This document shows positions 11,851 to 23,400 of a DNA stretch of 64,000 nt, in pieces. How positions within the stretch are numbered: position 1 is the stretch's first letter; every line of letters starts with the position of its first letter. Both the position numbers and the translations under genes were made by a program. The stretch comes from Casuarius casuarius. Lineage: Eukaryota; Chordata; Aves; Casuariiformes; Casuariidae. The notes beneath the pieces were generated by a model, which saw only the letters and a program-made list of their open reading frames with translations, ran no database searches and was not told the origin of the DNA. The stretch spans positions 8,767,081-8,831,080 of the forward strand of contig PTFA01000011.1 in the NCBI GenBank assembly GCA_003342895.1. Reading direction: 5' to 3'.

Positions 11851-12957
11851 GCAGCGTTCTAAGTTTGACAAGCTGCAAACATAATCAGGATGTCATAAAA
11901 AAAAATCATTAGTAAAGTGGACTACTTAACTGTACTTTTTTGTAGATTTTTAGTAGCTCGTAGTGTAAAATCATTTTATTTCTTTATATTTTACATGTAT
12001 CATAAATGCATCAAAAAGAATCCAAATATATTATGTTCACCAGAAATACTATAAACGTACAGTACAAATTCAATTTCAGAGTCTTAAACAATAAGAATCA
12101 TCATAGAACAAAAAGCCTTTTATTTTAAAGGTGATATTGCATGCTATTTCTTAATCTTATTTCTCCCAGAACTTTCTTATAGTCTTGCAAATCTGTTGTG
12201 ACAGTATCTTCCTAGTGAGCTTCAGGTAAAGAGCAGGCAATGCAAATGTAGTTTAGTTCAACAGAAAGAATTACGACTTAGATTTAATATATAACAACTT
12301 TGGTATAATATATAGCATGATAAGAATCCTCTAAGATGCAGTACCCATGCAAAATTCATTAACCAATCCCTTTTCTATCTAAAAATGATTATTTATTATT
12401 ATGTTTCCTCCACATACCTTAGAATTATTGATCAAGATTTTCAAAATTAATTTAGCTTGTGTTTCTTTTTAAAATCTGGTCGAGGACTGCAAGAATTCTT
12501 ATGATCGTAGTAGTTACTCTAGAAAGAAAAAAGAATAATTCTTTCCTTTAAGGTAAACTGGCAATAAAATCTCATTGATGGCATTGCTCAGACAAATGCG
12601 CCTAGTGGCTGACTTGGCAACAAACAATGGAGAAATATTTTTCCCCGCACAAACTTCTGATAGTGACATTTTATTAAATATTTTGTAAGGAATACTCACA
12701 GTAAGTTTTAGCTTTGTTTCGTATTGTTGTAGGAAAAGTAACTGAAGCTGTATTTTAAAATGTGCAATTAAACTCTACCCCCACCCCCAGCCTCAAAATT
12801 ATTTCAAAATCTCCATTATCGTCACTCTGGCTGTAACATAATCTCCAAGGACTGCCATTTTAATGCTAATTCCAAAAGCAAATGGAGCCTGCTGACATGT
12901 GCTGTATCAAGAGAAGGAGGTCAGCATAGCAGCTAGAGACGCAGGAAACAGCAGGAG
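11851..12957. other. Gene-free AT-rich stretch
   Basis: Unique AT-rich DNA between two repeat relics. No exon or RNA gene is recognised. Confidence 0.55.
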
Positions 12958-13090
12958 ACGGCATTATTACTTATTAAATATATTACAGTAGACCTTAGGG
13001 ATTTCCAGTATAACCAGGACATTGTGCTTGACACTGTACAAATGCAGTAAGAGCAGTCCGTGACCTGGAAAGTTATCAAAATAGGAGCAA
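12958..13090 (+). mobile_element. MIR-like ancient SINE relic
   Basis: The run of blocks ATTATTACTTATTA, CATTGTGCTTGACACTGTAC and AAATGCAGTAAGAGCAGTCC matches in order the sauropsid MIR-type wording 'ATTATTTATTA ... CATTGTGCTAGGCGCTGTAC ... ACAGAATAAGAGACAGTCCC'. MIRs are tRNA-derived CORE-SINEs that were active before or early in amniote evolution. The copy is decayed and lacks clear ends. Confidence 0.6.
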
Positions 13091-13524
13091 GTGAAATGTC
13101 TAGGTAAATTGTCTTATTTTTCTGATTTGCACATGTTGAACCAAAACAGATTTGCATGTATTCAGCATAATATGAGAAGCTTTTTGCTGTTCCCTGTGCC
13201 TCTGGCTGTGACTCAGATCTTTTGCCTTGATGAGTGTCATTAGACCAAGCATGGGGCAATCAGTGGTTTGTGCATTCCGGCTGATGGTGCGCACATCTGC
13301 CTGTGCTCACGTAAGCATACGTGCAATAAACAACTTCTCCAAACCATATGTGATGCAGTCAGACGCATGCTTAGTCAAAAGGAATTATTTCAAGTGGAAA
13401 TTATTTCATACTACATCATTGATTTTCCTTCCCCTAAAATTGTCATTAGGCACGATTGTTGTTCTCACCTGGGGATTCATCATAATTCAGATCTGTCTGC
13501 CTATGNGCTTCAGATCTGGCTTTC

Positions 13525-13612
13525 ATAATGTTTAAGGCCAGGAAGGATCAATAAACCATTTAGTCTCATTGGGACCATGCATGTCGCATCCGTTAAATTT
13601 CACTCAGCTGTC
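13525..13612 (-). mobile_element. CR1 LINE relic, 3' terminal fragment
   Basis: Plus-strand text AAGGCCAGGAAGGATCA, ACCATTTAGTCTCATTGGGACC and TTAAATTTCACTCAGCTGTC follows the order of the reverse-complemented CR1 3' end ('AAGGCCAGAAGGGACCA ... ATCATCTAGTCTGACC ... ATTTCACCCAGTTA'). It has the same orientation as the larger CR1 relic that starts about 530 bases further on and may be the 3' end of that same insertion. Confidence 0.65.
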
Positions 13613-14139
13613 TGCCTGCTAAGACTGGCAACTTTATATAAATGAAATTATTTTTTAGAACAGCTGAGAACAGCAGAGACCAAAGCACTATGAATTTTTG
13701 AGGTCTATGCAAAATGATTAGTTTGCTAAGATGATCTCAGCAGGTATGTCATAATGCATGCTGAAAAGAAAGATGATTTGTTTTCTCCCTCCCTTCGTGT
13801 CGGTAAGACCTCCAGTATGTATCCTGTCTGACTGAGCTACGAAATTGCTATGGCTCTTTGTGGTCAAACAGCACACGTAAGCTGGTATCTAGGAAAAATA
13901 ACACTTCAATAGTCTGTGAGCAATAGGTAAAATTTCAAAGCAATTAGGAATTTCCCTTGTATTTCTGTTTCCCATCTCCCAGAACTGAACAACCCCTCCC
14001 CTCTCCGTGCAAAAAAAAGGTGAAAACAGTCAGACAAACTAGAATTCATTTGATCATTTTACACAGTGATCCAGACTCACTGGGGTTCAAATAAAGAAAG
14101 GGATTTACTTGCAGTCCTGAGTTTAGCCTGGGAGAATAG
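13613..14139. other. Unassigned stretch between two CR1 parts
   Basis: I cannot match this interval to CR1. If the flanking parts are one element, it is either a later insertion or CR1 3' untranslated sequence too decayed to read. Confidence 0.4.
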
Positions 14140-15720
14140 ATACTTTCTTCACACTTAAAAGTCGAGACTGTCTCTCCTTATAAACTCTTCCAGTGCTGGA
14201 TTACTTTCTCTTCTACAAAACCATTTTTCCCTTCAAGGTAGAACTAATCTAAATTCAACTTTCAGCCACTTGATTGTGTTTGTTAGTCCCTCGCCAGTAA
14301 GGTTGTCTACTGCTCTTCATTACACATCTCCATTATGTCTGAGTATACAATGATGAAATGTCTCTCAATCTTTGATTAGCTGAGTAAGTTCAGCTCCTTA
14401 AGCCTCACATCTTAGCTTGCTTCAGCTATGGGTCTTTTTTCTTTTGGTCCTACATCTGTCTTGCACTTTGGGTGCCAAAACTGGTATGCTGCATTCTCCC
14501 ACTGTGTGAAAGTGGAGCCAGTTCTCCGCTTGCATGGATGTTTCTCTTTGTATACGTGCACTGATTGCTGTATTGCTTTTTTGCCACAGTATTACACTAG
14601 AAACTCATGTTCTGGTAGTTATCCGCAAGTATTTCTATATGGCATTTTTTTCTTGGTGGGGTTTTGGAAGCAGTGTAGCAATTTGTTGGCTTAGGTTGGT
14701 CCAGGGCTGCACTACTGCTGAAAGAAAGTCTGTTTTTACTTCACAGCCCAGGCCACGCATTCCCATCCCTTCCCCTGTGTTGGCTATAGTGTCCAAGCTT
14801 TAGCATGGTGAATCGGTTTCCTCATCGGACTAAATCTACCATGGAAGAAAATCCTTGTCGCCATTTGGATCAGCAAGCTGATCCAGCTCCCCATGAGGCA
14901 ATACGAGCGCTACAGCTGCGTTCTGGCCAGAGGTGGGGAAAATTGCAGCCCCATTCCAGTGGTAGCATAATCTTAGATTAGTTTCACTCACTTGTGACCA
15001 CATTGTCTCTCAGTGCAGTATTGTGCCAAGGTTACTGTGGCTCTGGCGCCATGCCCTACTGCTGCAGCTATACTTTTTCCAGGTCCAAGGGTAGCTTGCG
15101 TGGGGGATTGCAATCTGTGTCGTTGTAGTATGTAGTACTGTATGATGACCTTCCAAACTTTTGATTTTATTCTTTCATTATCCTAAGCTGTATTTTAACT
15201 TCCAAATATGTTATCTTGAATTTGGCAATGTAAAATCTATTCTGTGGATTTGCAGTTGTTTAGCCAGGTAGATTATTCTGTAGCAGTAGCCCAGTCTCTT
15301 TCATTATTTACTCACCCTCTAATCTCTCCGCCATCTGCACGTTTGCAAAAGAGAGAAGAGATTTTATGTTTAGATCATTGTTTTTTTTTAAAAAAAGGAA
15401 ATAGCAGTGGACTAAGAACAGATCCCTGGGGACCTTAAAGCAGTTCTGCTCATTCATTTTGAGCCAATAAGTCATTTAAGAGAAAACATATAGTACAGGG
15501 TTTTAATAAAAACAAATTCTGCTATAAAACTGGAAATACAAATCTAGATTATCAACATAACAGAGTGCTAATACCATCAAAAAAAGATAAAAGCTTTGTT
15601 TGCTAGTCCTACTGGTTGACATTATTGATATTTGTAGATCCTGATCATTTGTTGCTAGAACATTGAATTTACTTTACTTGTTTATAGTTTCCAAGATTTG
15701 GGTATTGTTGGTGTTTTCTG
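14140..15720 (-). mobile_element. CR1 LINE relic covering the reverse-transcriptase end
   Basis: On the plus strand the blocks of reverse-complemented CR1 ORF2 appear in correct order over about 1.6 kb: AAATTCAACTTTCAGCCACT near 14250, TTCAGCTCCTTAAGCCTCA near 14390, GGGTGCCAAAACTGGTATGC near 14470, TTTTTGCCACAGTATTACAC near 14578, TTATTTACTCACCCTCTAAT near 15305, and CAGATCCCTGGGGACC at 15419-15434. Translated on the minus strand, 15434-15399 still reads GPQGSVLSPLLF, the conserved reverse-transcriptase motif of non-LTR elements, and the expected FADD catalytic box falls at about 15330-15350, damaged (F-A kept, the DD pair not clean). The frame is broken by many stops and indels, so it is a dead copy. 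Text resembling CR1 further upstream (the 'AAAAAAGATA ... GTTTG' and 'GTTGACATTATTGAT' blocks) continues to about 15700. CR1 normally encodes an endonuclease plus reverse transcriptase; only the C-terminal half is present. Confidence 0.85.
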
Positions 15721-17204
15721 TGGAAAAGCATTTCCTTAGCATTTATTTATTTATTTTTGCTACCATATTTCTACTGATAATTTAAATTCTTTATTTTTTC
15801 ATATTATATTAAAGGTTAGAAATTAATCTAGAAAAAGTTATAATCTTTGTGCAGTTGAATCTGTCAAAAAAACCTTAAAATAACTCACTGTTTTGTGTCT
15901 TCAGGGCTTCACTTTTTTCTTATGGAGTCTTATTTATGCCTCAGAAGATCAAATTTTCTATAAAGTATATAATATTTCACAACTTTATTTCAAAATACCA
16001 ACGTATATCAATTAAAACTTAGTATCTGTAAAGGTGGGTTAATTACTGAAAAATGTTTCTTTCCGCTGTTGCTATAAACAGAGTAATTTTAACAACAAGT
16101 ATACTCGCACATGTTGCTTATTAAAGATAATTCAAAATTGAGTGCAGTTTTATTTCCAACCACAGAATAGTATGGGCTTGATCTTGAGCTGTACAGCTTC
16201 AAGCAGAGTTGAAATTGTTTCATGTGTCATGGTTTTGGACCTAAAATCTGAAATAAACAGGTCTTCAGATGAACCCATTATAGTTGAGAACTACTTCTAC
16301 TTCTTCACTAGGTGATGGAGTTACTATAAAATTTAATTTAGTGCCAGCAAATTTTTAAATATATTCCAGCTGACTGACTTTATCAGTGTAAATAGAAAAT
16401 ATGTTCCAGTTTGGTCTGTTTCCTGCAAAATAATATTATTGGCTCAAAGCCATGTCAAAGCACTCAAAATAGCCTTTTTGACATGTATCGATTTTTATAG
16501 ACTGGCTCTGGGGTTCCTGGTATCAAAGAGATGGTGGGAGAAAGGTTTTGGTTGCTAGTAGCAAAATCCCAGTAAAAGCAAGGAAACAAAATGAGGAAAT
16601 GTCTATAGAGAAAGTGTAATAATTTAAAAAGAAATGAATGATCAGTGTGTTCAGTAAAAGAAGTGTTGTTGCATGGTTGAGATGAGGTACTTAGGGGGTT
16701 ACCATACCTGTATAGTTTGGGCCTGATTCTTAGCATAAGTAACTAGAGGGAGCTTCACTGATTTCAGTTAAGCTGTGTGTACGTAAATAAGGTCAGATTT
16801 TGTATTAAGATAAATAGGAAATCACCGTACCTGCTAGGCTAGACAGTGTACATTTTCAAGTACTTTCTATAGTCATGCACAGATTAGAAGGCACAAAGAT
16901 GTATGGTATGTACATATAATGTCAAAATGGGATCTGTTAAACAAAAACTTGTCACAGTCAAGTATGCTAAAAAACTCTGGATGTAATCCCAGGCACTTTG
17001 GGGTTTGTAGGATCGGCAGATGATGAAGTTTTCCTGTATGGAAGAGTCTGCTCCATCTTTCTTCAAACAGTGTTTAAGCAAATATTTAATGGACAAACAG
17101 ATCATTTTTGCAGTAACCAGTTTTACATGTAGATTATAGTTTCTGTTTCTTTGTCAGACCAGTTCCAGATTAAGCTAGTACCAGGTACCTGTTTACAGAG
17201 AGAG
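15721..17204. other. Gene-free AT-rich stretch with an ancient repeat trace
   Basis: Unique AT-rich DNA. At about 16715-16800 the wording GGGCCTGATTCTTAG ... AGCTTCACTGATTTCAG resembles ancient sauropsid interspersed repeats ('GGGCCTGATTCT ... GTTTCACTGATTTCAATGG'). No exon is recognised. Confidence 0.45.
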
Positions 17205-17460
17205 GAACTGAAGCAGCACAGTGGTTAGGGCACAGGCCGGCTTCCCTGCAGAACACTGAAGTCATCCTCTGAGGTCCCCAGCTGGAGAGGCAGAAGTGTT
17301 AGCAGGCTCATCTGATACTCCGTTGTCCTGATTTCAGCAGGCATTGACAACTTGGACATGTTGGCTCATCTGTGCTTCACTTCTCCTTCTGTATAATGTG
17401 CATAATAGTATTTTCCTACTCCATAGTGTTATTTTGAAGCCGTCAGATACAGGCAAGATC
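17205..17460 (-). mobile_element. MIR-like ancient SINE relic
   Basis: The plus strand carries the reverse-complement MIR layout in order: AAGCAGCACAGTGGTTAGGGC near 17211 (family 'GGCAGCATAGTGGTTAGAGC'), then further down GTGCTTCACTTCTCCTTCTG and TATAATGTGCATAATAGTAT near 17370-17410 (family 'CTCAGTTTCCCCATCTGTAAAATGGGGATAATAGTA'), then TTGAAGCCGTCAGATA (family 'TTTGAGATCTACTGATA'). The copy is almost full length for a MIR but heavily substituted. It is therefore old and fixed. Confidence 0.65.
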
Positions 17461-20400
17461 ATAACAATACAATTGCTTGATCAGATATAATGATTTGTGC
17501 GTCCCCTAGATGTATGTTGTGAAAATCCTACTTGGCTCTAACTATGTTTCAGGCATCAGTCTTCTGGGAAACTCTTTCTCTAAGGCCTGAATAGCTCTCC
17601 TAGAATAGCTTTCCTTGGATGCATTCCCTTCCTTCTGTTTACCTGAAGGTGAATTCAGTTCTTTACCCTTTATTAACATTTACCTGGATCTTGGGAGGTT
17701 TGATTTCTGTCAGGGAATTGGAAACGTGAGAATCTCAGTTTAAACAGCCCAACAAAAGGAGTCTGGTCCTTCCAAAATATCACTTTCCTCTTTTATTAAA
17801 AAATAGAGAACCATGGTATATTCTGTTACAGCTTTCTCTTCAGAGTTTTGTCCAAGTTCTGTACCTTTCTAATAACTCTCTTCAAAGTTAATCACACTAG
17901 CACTTCAAAAGTTTCTTTCTTCCTCATTCTTAGAATCAGACCTTAGGACAATAACCTGATTGCCATATCTCACTTTAATTGCCTTAATTCTTTCACTCTT
18001 CAGAACCATCTTTCTTCTAAAGATCTAACCTCAGGAGTACTTTTCAGCCTAAGCTTCTACATGCTTTCACATTTACATTTTTTCTTTCTTTTTCAACCTG
18101 TGAAATGCGAATGAAGATGTTTTTAGAAAGAAAACTTCATTCTGCAATGCCAATCATTCTTGATATGAAGTTCCACTCTCTGAAAATTGTTTTTTTCTTC
18201 TTTGGGTGCTCCATTCTGTGATTAAATTAACATTTAGTCTTCCAGCAGCTATCTCTTAAGGTGAACCATTTACTACTGCTGGCTCAAAGAGGAAAATGGA
18301 ACCGATAGTTTTTGCTGTTCCAAACTGCAACTGTATGAAAGACCATATGTTAAATAGTCAAATAAATATCAATACATAAAAAAAGCTGTAGTTATTCATT
18401 GGAATCAAATAACTGATTTTATAACTCAGTGCTAAAGCAACTAATTACTGTCACAGGACAAGAATTTTCAGCCACTGGAAATCCAACTTACAGGCACACC
18501 AATGATGAAGAGGTATAATTTGTGTATCCCATTAGGGATCCTCTGTGGTATGCAGTTCTCCATGATGAGTTATTGTAAAGTGTTTTCAGTTGTGTTCTAT
18601 TTTTCTTGACTTCCCCTTGACAGTATGAACATATCTGAATATCTGTGTTATCTAAGCTGCTGCAATTAAAAAAAATAAATTTCAGCATTTCCTTGCTTAC
18701 ATCCTATAAAAGAATGCTTCGACTTGAACAGATTTCCAGGTGACCTGGTTAGATAAAACTTAAAACAGTTTAGGTAATTTCGGATCAGTTATGTAGCCCT
18801 ACCCATTTAAGAGACAACCTGTGGTTTTGTTTGCTGCTGCTTCTGTGAGGTGCTATATCTTTCCAAAGCTAAAGAGCCATCTCTTTTGTGGTTTTCCCCA
18901 TCTGTGTCTTGGTTACATCTTCCATGGATACTGTCACTGTTGAAGCAAATCTGTGTCCACCATCTGTGTCCATCTGTCTCCTTAAAAAGGAGTGGTACAG
19001 CAAAAGGAAGGATGTGTGAGCTAAAACTGCAATCCTAAAGAAATAGCTGTTTTACCCATAGGTAAACCTGTGCTCTATATCATTTCTGTGGTCACTGTTA
19101 CTCTAAATTGTCCTTATTTTTGAAAGCTTGCCTTTTAGGCATTAAGCTAAACATAACACTTGAGGCCAGTTTACATACAGATAGTCACACATAAATATAC
19201 ATAACATTTTTCAATGCCTGTATATCTTTCAGTGTAACCTCTGTGTTTATAAACACATCTGAATCAGAACTGCTGTTCATTTCAGTAACCAATTTTGAGC
19301 TTGATATATACATTTTAAGACCAAACATCTGGTCTTTTGAACAGAGTCCTAAACTATACACAATCCAATGGAACAGACTAGTGTCCCTGTTTTTTTATGT
19401 TGCATTATCCTGAGATCCACTTCCTATGCTATTTTCAATTTTGTAGACTATTCGTAGAATATATTCCCCACCCCCAGATATATTCACAATATATTCCCCA
19501 CCTGCAGTGAGAAATGGGTTCAAAAAAATTTCCAAAATGTGTATTATTGATTATACAGAACCTGCAGCAGGCAGTGGGTCTCTGTAGAGGTATATGAAGT
19601 CTATACGTGGTGTTTTCCCTTCTTCCGACCTTGGTGAAAAGTAGGACCTAAATCTTTCATGTGAGCATAGAATTCAAAATGTTTAATTCTAGCATCTCAT
19701 CACCTCACAGCTTATGTGACATCACTGGGTTATTGTATATACTGTTGGTTGAATAACAAAAAAATCAATGGTAAAGGCTCCTTAGAACAGTAGTCTCCAT
19801 AGCATCAGCTGGATCGCGGATCCAGATGGAAATAAGACCTGTGTACAAAAAGAGAAGATGTGAGTGACATGGAGATTGTATTTTTTGCTTGTCTCTTAGA
19901 TACTGGTTGCTTCTAAGTTCAAATCGCATTTGTAGTTTGTAGTGATATATGGAATTCCCTTGGAGTATTCCCTTCCTTTTGGACAAAGAGGCAGGGCTAA
20001 TCAAGGATGGTTGCTGATCGGAATCAAGAACGGTCTTAGCTGAGGTAAATAGATACCATAGAAAACTTTCTCATTCAGACCTTATCAAACTATATCAAAG
20101 GCTGTAATGTGGATTTGCCTTTCTGCAGTATGTGAAGGACATCTGTTTCTTCTCATCAAATGATATTGCATTCTTTACTTTTACAGGGATTCTCCTGTGT
20201 ATTTGTGAATCCTTTTGTCACAGTGAGGTTATAGTTGTTGTTATGTTGTCGACAGGTTAAACCATTCAAACCTGCAGCGAGTGAAGAAAGAAAGTCCACT
20301 TACTAATGATGTTTTTTTTCTTGGTTTACGGAATGCATCAGCAAATTGTGTCCCTTTGTCCGTATAGTCTGTCACATATCTTGTGTTTATGAGCTCTTCA

Positions 20401-23400
20401 GGATAGAAAGTATCAGCATTACATCATTTTTGTGGTCTTTATTTGAATTCAGCTGCTTCGGACCTTCAGCTGTTCAACTATCTTCTCTGACACAGACTCG
20501 TGATCATAGGTGGTATGAACCAACTAAGGAATAGTTTTTCACTTTGGAAAGGAAAGTGACAAAGATGTTCTCTTTAATTATTTACAAGTCATCACTTTGT
20601 TTTTTTTCTTCTCCAAGTGATATGGGTTGCTTTTGCATTAACTAGTGTAAGGGTCCATATCCCATTACAGTCACCTGAGTCACTCAGAAGTGCCTTAGTA
20701 CCCTATTATTATGACTTGTAAAATAATGATCTTTCTTCGTGTCCATTGTTTTCACTTTGTTTTTGTTTCTCCTTCTGTTGTGTGAGTGTTCCGTGTATTT
20801 TGGTCATCTTGTCAAACCTTGCTGTTTCTTGTGAGACTAGATACTTAATGTAGAATCCTAGGTGTAACTTGTGACCAGGAGAGAAGTAGTTCTAACAAAG
20901 GGTTGAATCTTCAGTATTGAAGACACGTCGAAAGTAGCGTGATTAAAGACAGCAGTATTGAGTTTTTGCCATTAGACTAGAAAGGCTGAATTGTTACTAA
21001 AAGCCATGGAGTGGGGGACTCTGGAATTTGTGGTGAAAGGAAATTGAAAAGAAACAGAACATTTGGATTCATGTTTCATGAAATAATGTGTGTGACAGAA
21101 TCGGAAAGCAGTCTGAGGGAAAATTGACATAATTTTTTCCTACAACTGGGAAAGGCCAGATAAATATGTCAGTGTTAACAAGTGAACTATTGTATACTTG
21201 GAGAAAAGGATTCAGAACAATTTGTAAATATTAATTTGCATTGGTCTTAGAAGACAGTCTGTTTTATAATGTACAAATTTACACATTTTTATGCAGAATC
21301 CTTTTGAGACCTTACTAATTGCAAATCTTTCTTTGAATTTCCTAAGGTGTATAAGAACAGTTTTCTATTTAGCTTCACTTACCTTAATTATAAAGCTATA
21401 AAATTAAAGATTTCCCACTGTATTTTGTTACACCCACAAGAGAAATACTATGGTCTAAGTCCTGCAGATATAAGGGAGCATGAGGGAACAAAAGAGAGAT
21501 GATAAGATCCTTGTTAACCAAATAGACAAAAAGCAACAAAAACAACAAAGACAAAATTGGAAAATATTTTTTTTCAACTAAAAAACAAAGGGCATTCTTT
21601 AATTGGGATGTTCACAGGGTAAGGAGGGCCATGAGTTAGAAAGGTAAAAAGGAAAAAAAAAATCATGCTTTAGTAATTGGAATAAACTCCCCATCTGCTA
21701 ATCCCAAGTGAATCAATATTAAAACATGGAAATATAAAATATTTATGAATAAATGGGCATAACCCACACTAAAAAAAACACAATTCAGTTTTAGCAGGAA
21801 GCCAAAAATGGGGAAATGAAGGACTCCTAACAGATGGCCTGATCCTGCAGCTTACTTCTGGAGAGTGAGTGGATCCTGGAACCCAAGTGCTGGCAGTTGC
21901 AGCATCAGAGCCTCCAAATCTTAAGTTTTAGCAATAGAAGTGCAAATTAGTCACCTTTTCAGCCCTTCTGTCATTGCTACATGCTAACACCACAATTTCA
22001 TTATTATTTCAGTGGTGATCATCTGAACCGTTTCTTTCATTTTTTGTGCTTATTGAACCGTTTAGTGTTGCATATTGTTTTGAGCAATTCCTATCAAGCC
22101 AAAATTATTACAATCTCAAAATGTGAGAAAACTAAGCCCTCTTGCTTGATATGCTTCAGTTCATGGCTTTTATTAACAGTGTGGTTCAGAGAAGTTCTCA
22201 AGTACAATGCTGACTTTAAGCACTTCAGCATCAGTGGGAGTTCTCACATGCTGAGGTTAGACACATGTTTTAGATGTCTAGAAATCTGATTTGTATAAGA
22301 GGAAAAATTGAAAAGAGAATATATTTGGATGTTTGACTTATTGCATAGTCATTTAACTTTACTTAATCCTTTCACCCTGGTGAATTTTTCTATACCATAG
22401 GACTTTCTTTTCTTCATTTCAGCTGTTTATTTTCATCCCCGATTAAAGAAAATGCCTATGTTTCAGGTAAAATCTGAAATACAGAGTTGAGTAATTGCCT
22501 AAACATAAGCACATGGAGGTACATAGGCATGTATGGAGCAAGGTTTGTTGTTTGCTTGTTTTCCCTTACAGGCAATAGAGATTGCTATGGCCACTGAAGA
22601 CCCTGCTTCTTTTCCCTGAAGTTAGATCCTGCAAAGCTTCTTATTCTAAAACTCCTTATTTCCTCTGGCTTGTGCTGCTGTTTACTCCAAGAAATCCTAT
22701 AGATAAGCATGTAAACATTTAACCCACCAGCCATGTGGGTGGTATGGTGCATTAATGCAGTTTGCATGATGTAACATCATTTATATGTTTGCTTTGGTGG
22801 CTGCCTTGGTGGCTGCCTGAAACTGCAGTGAAACACAAGTATGAGCTGTCTTTGTCCCTACACTTAGTTTGTTTTCAAACCTGAAGGTCAGTTCTGTATG
22901 ATGCTTTCCTACTATTGATCTGTTTAGCAGAACGGAGATATTAGAGCGGTCAGGAATGGAGATTTGCTGCAGAGAAAGAGTGACAGAGGAGAAACAAGGA
23001 AGAAACAAAGCAGGAGGAACAGCAGGGATAAACTGCAGAAGTGTTTGAATTGTATCTTTTGGTAAACAAATTCTAGTGATCAAATAATTTGCAACCTTAG
23101 TCTGAGGAGAGGAATTACAGAGGCAATGCTCCTTGTTTCTCTGTTTTTGATGAAAGAATTTTTGGAAAGAAAAATCCATGTCCATTATGTCCTTGTCGTC
23201 ATGTATAGAGGCAGTATGCCTTTCCTCAAGAATGGGGAAGTTAGGTCTATATAATTTTTAATAGACCTTGTGAGCACTTTATGATACTTTGACAAATGTC
23301 TGATGACTGCTGTGTTCTTATAAACAGGAGTCCTTTTCTTGTTCTTCCAGGATCGGTTGTTGGCAACTGTTCTTTAGTCCGTAAACTGTTGATATTTCCA

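Noticed and set aside
7123..13506. Single N bases at 7123 and 13506
   Set aside because: Ambiguous base calls, not features; too few to mark assembly gaps.
22781..23185. Longest open frame (134 codons, minus strand)
   Set aside because: No motif, no hydrophobic or domain pattern, no credible splice sites or promoter; expected by chance in 64 kb read in six frames.
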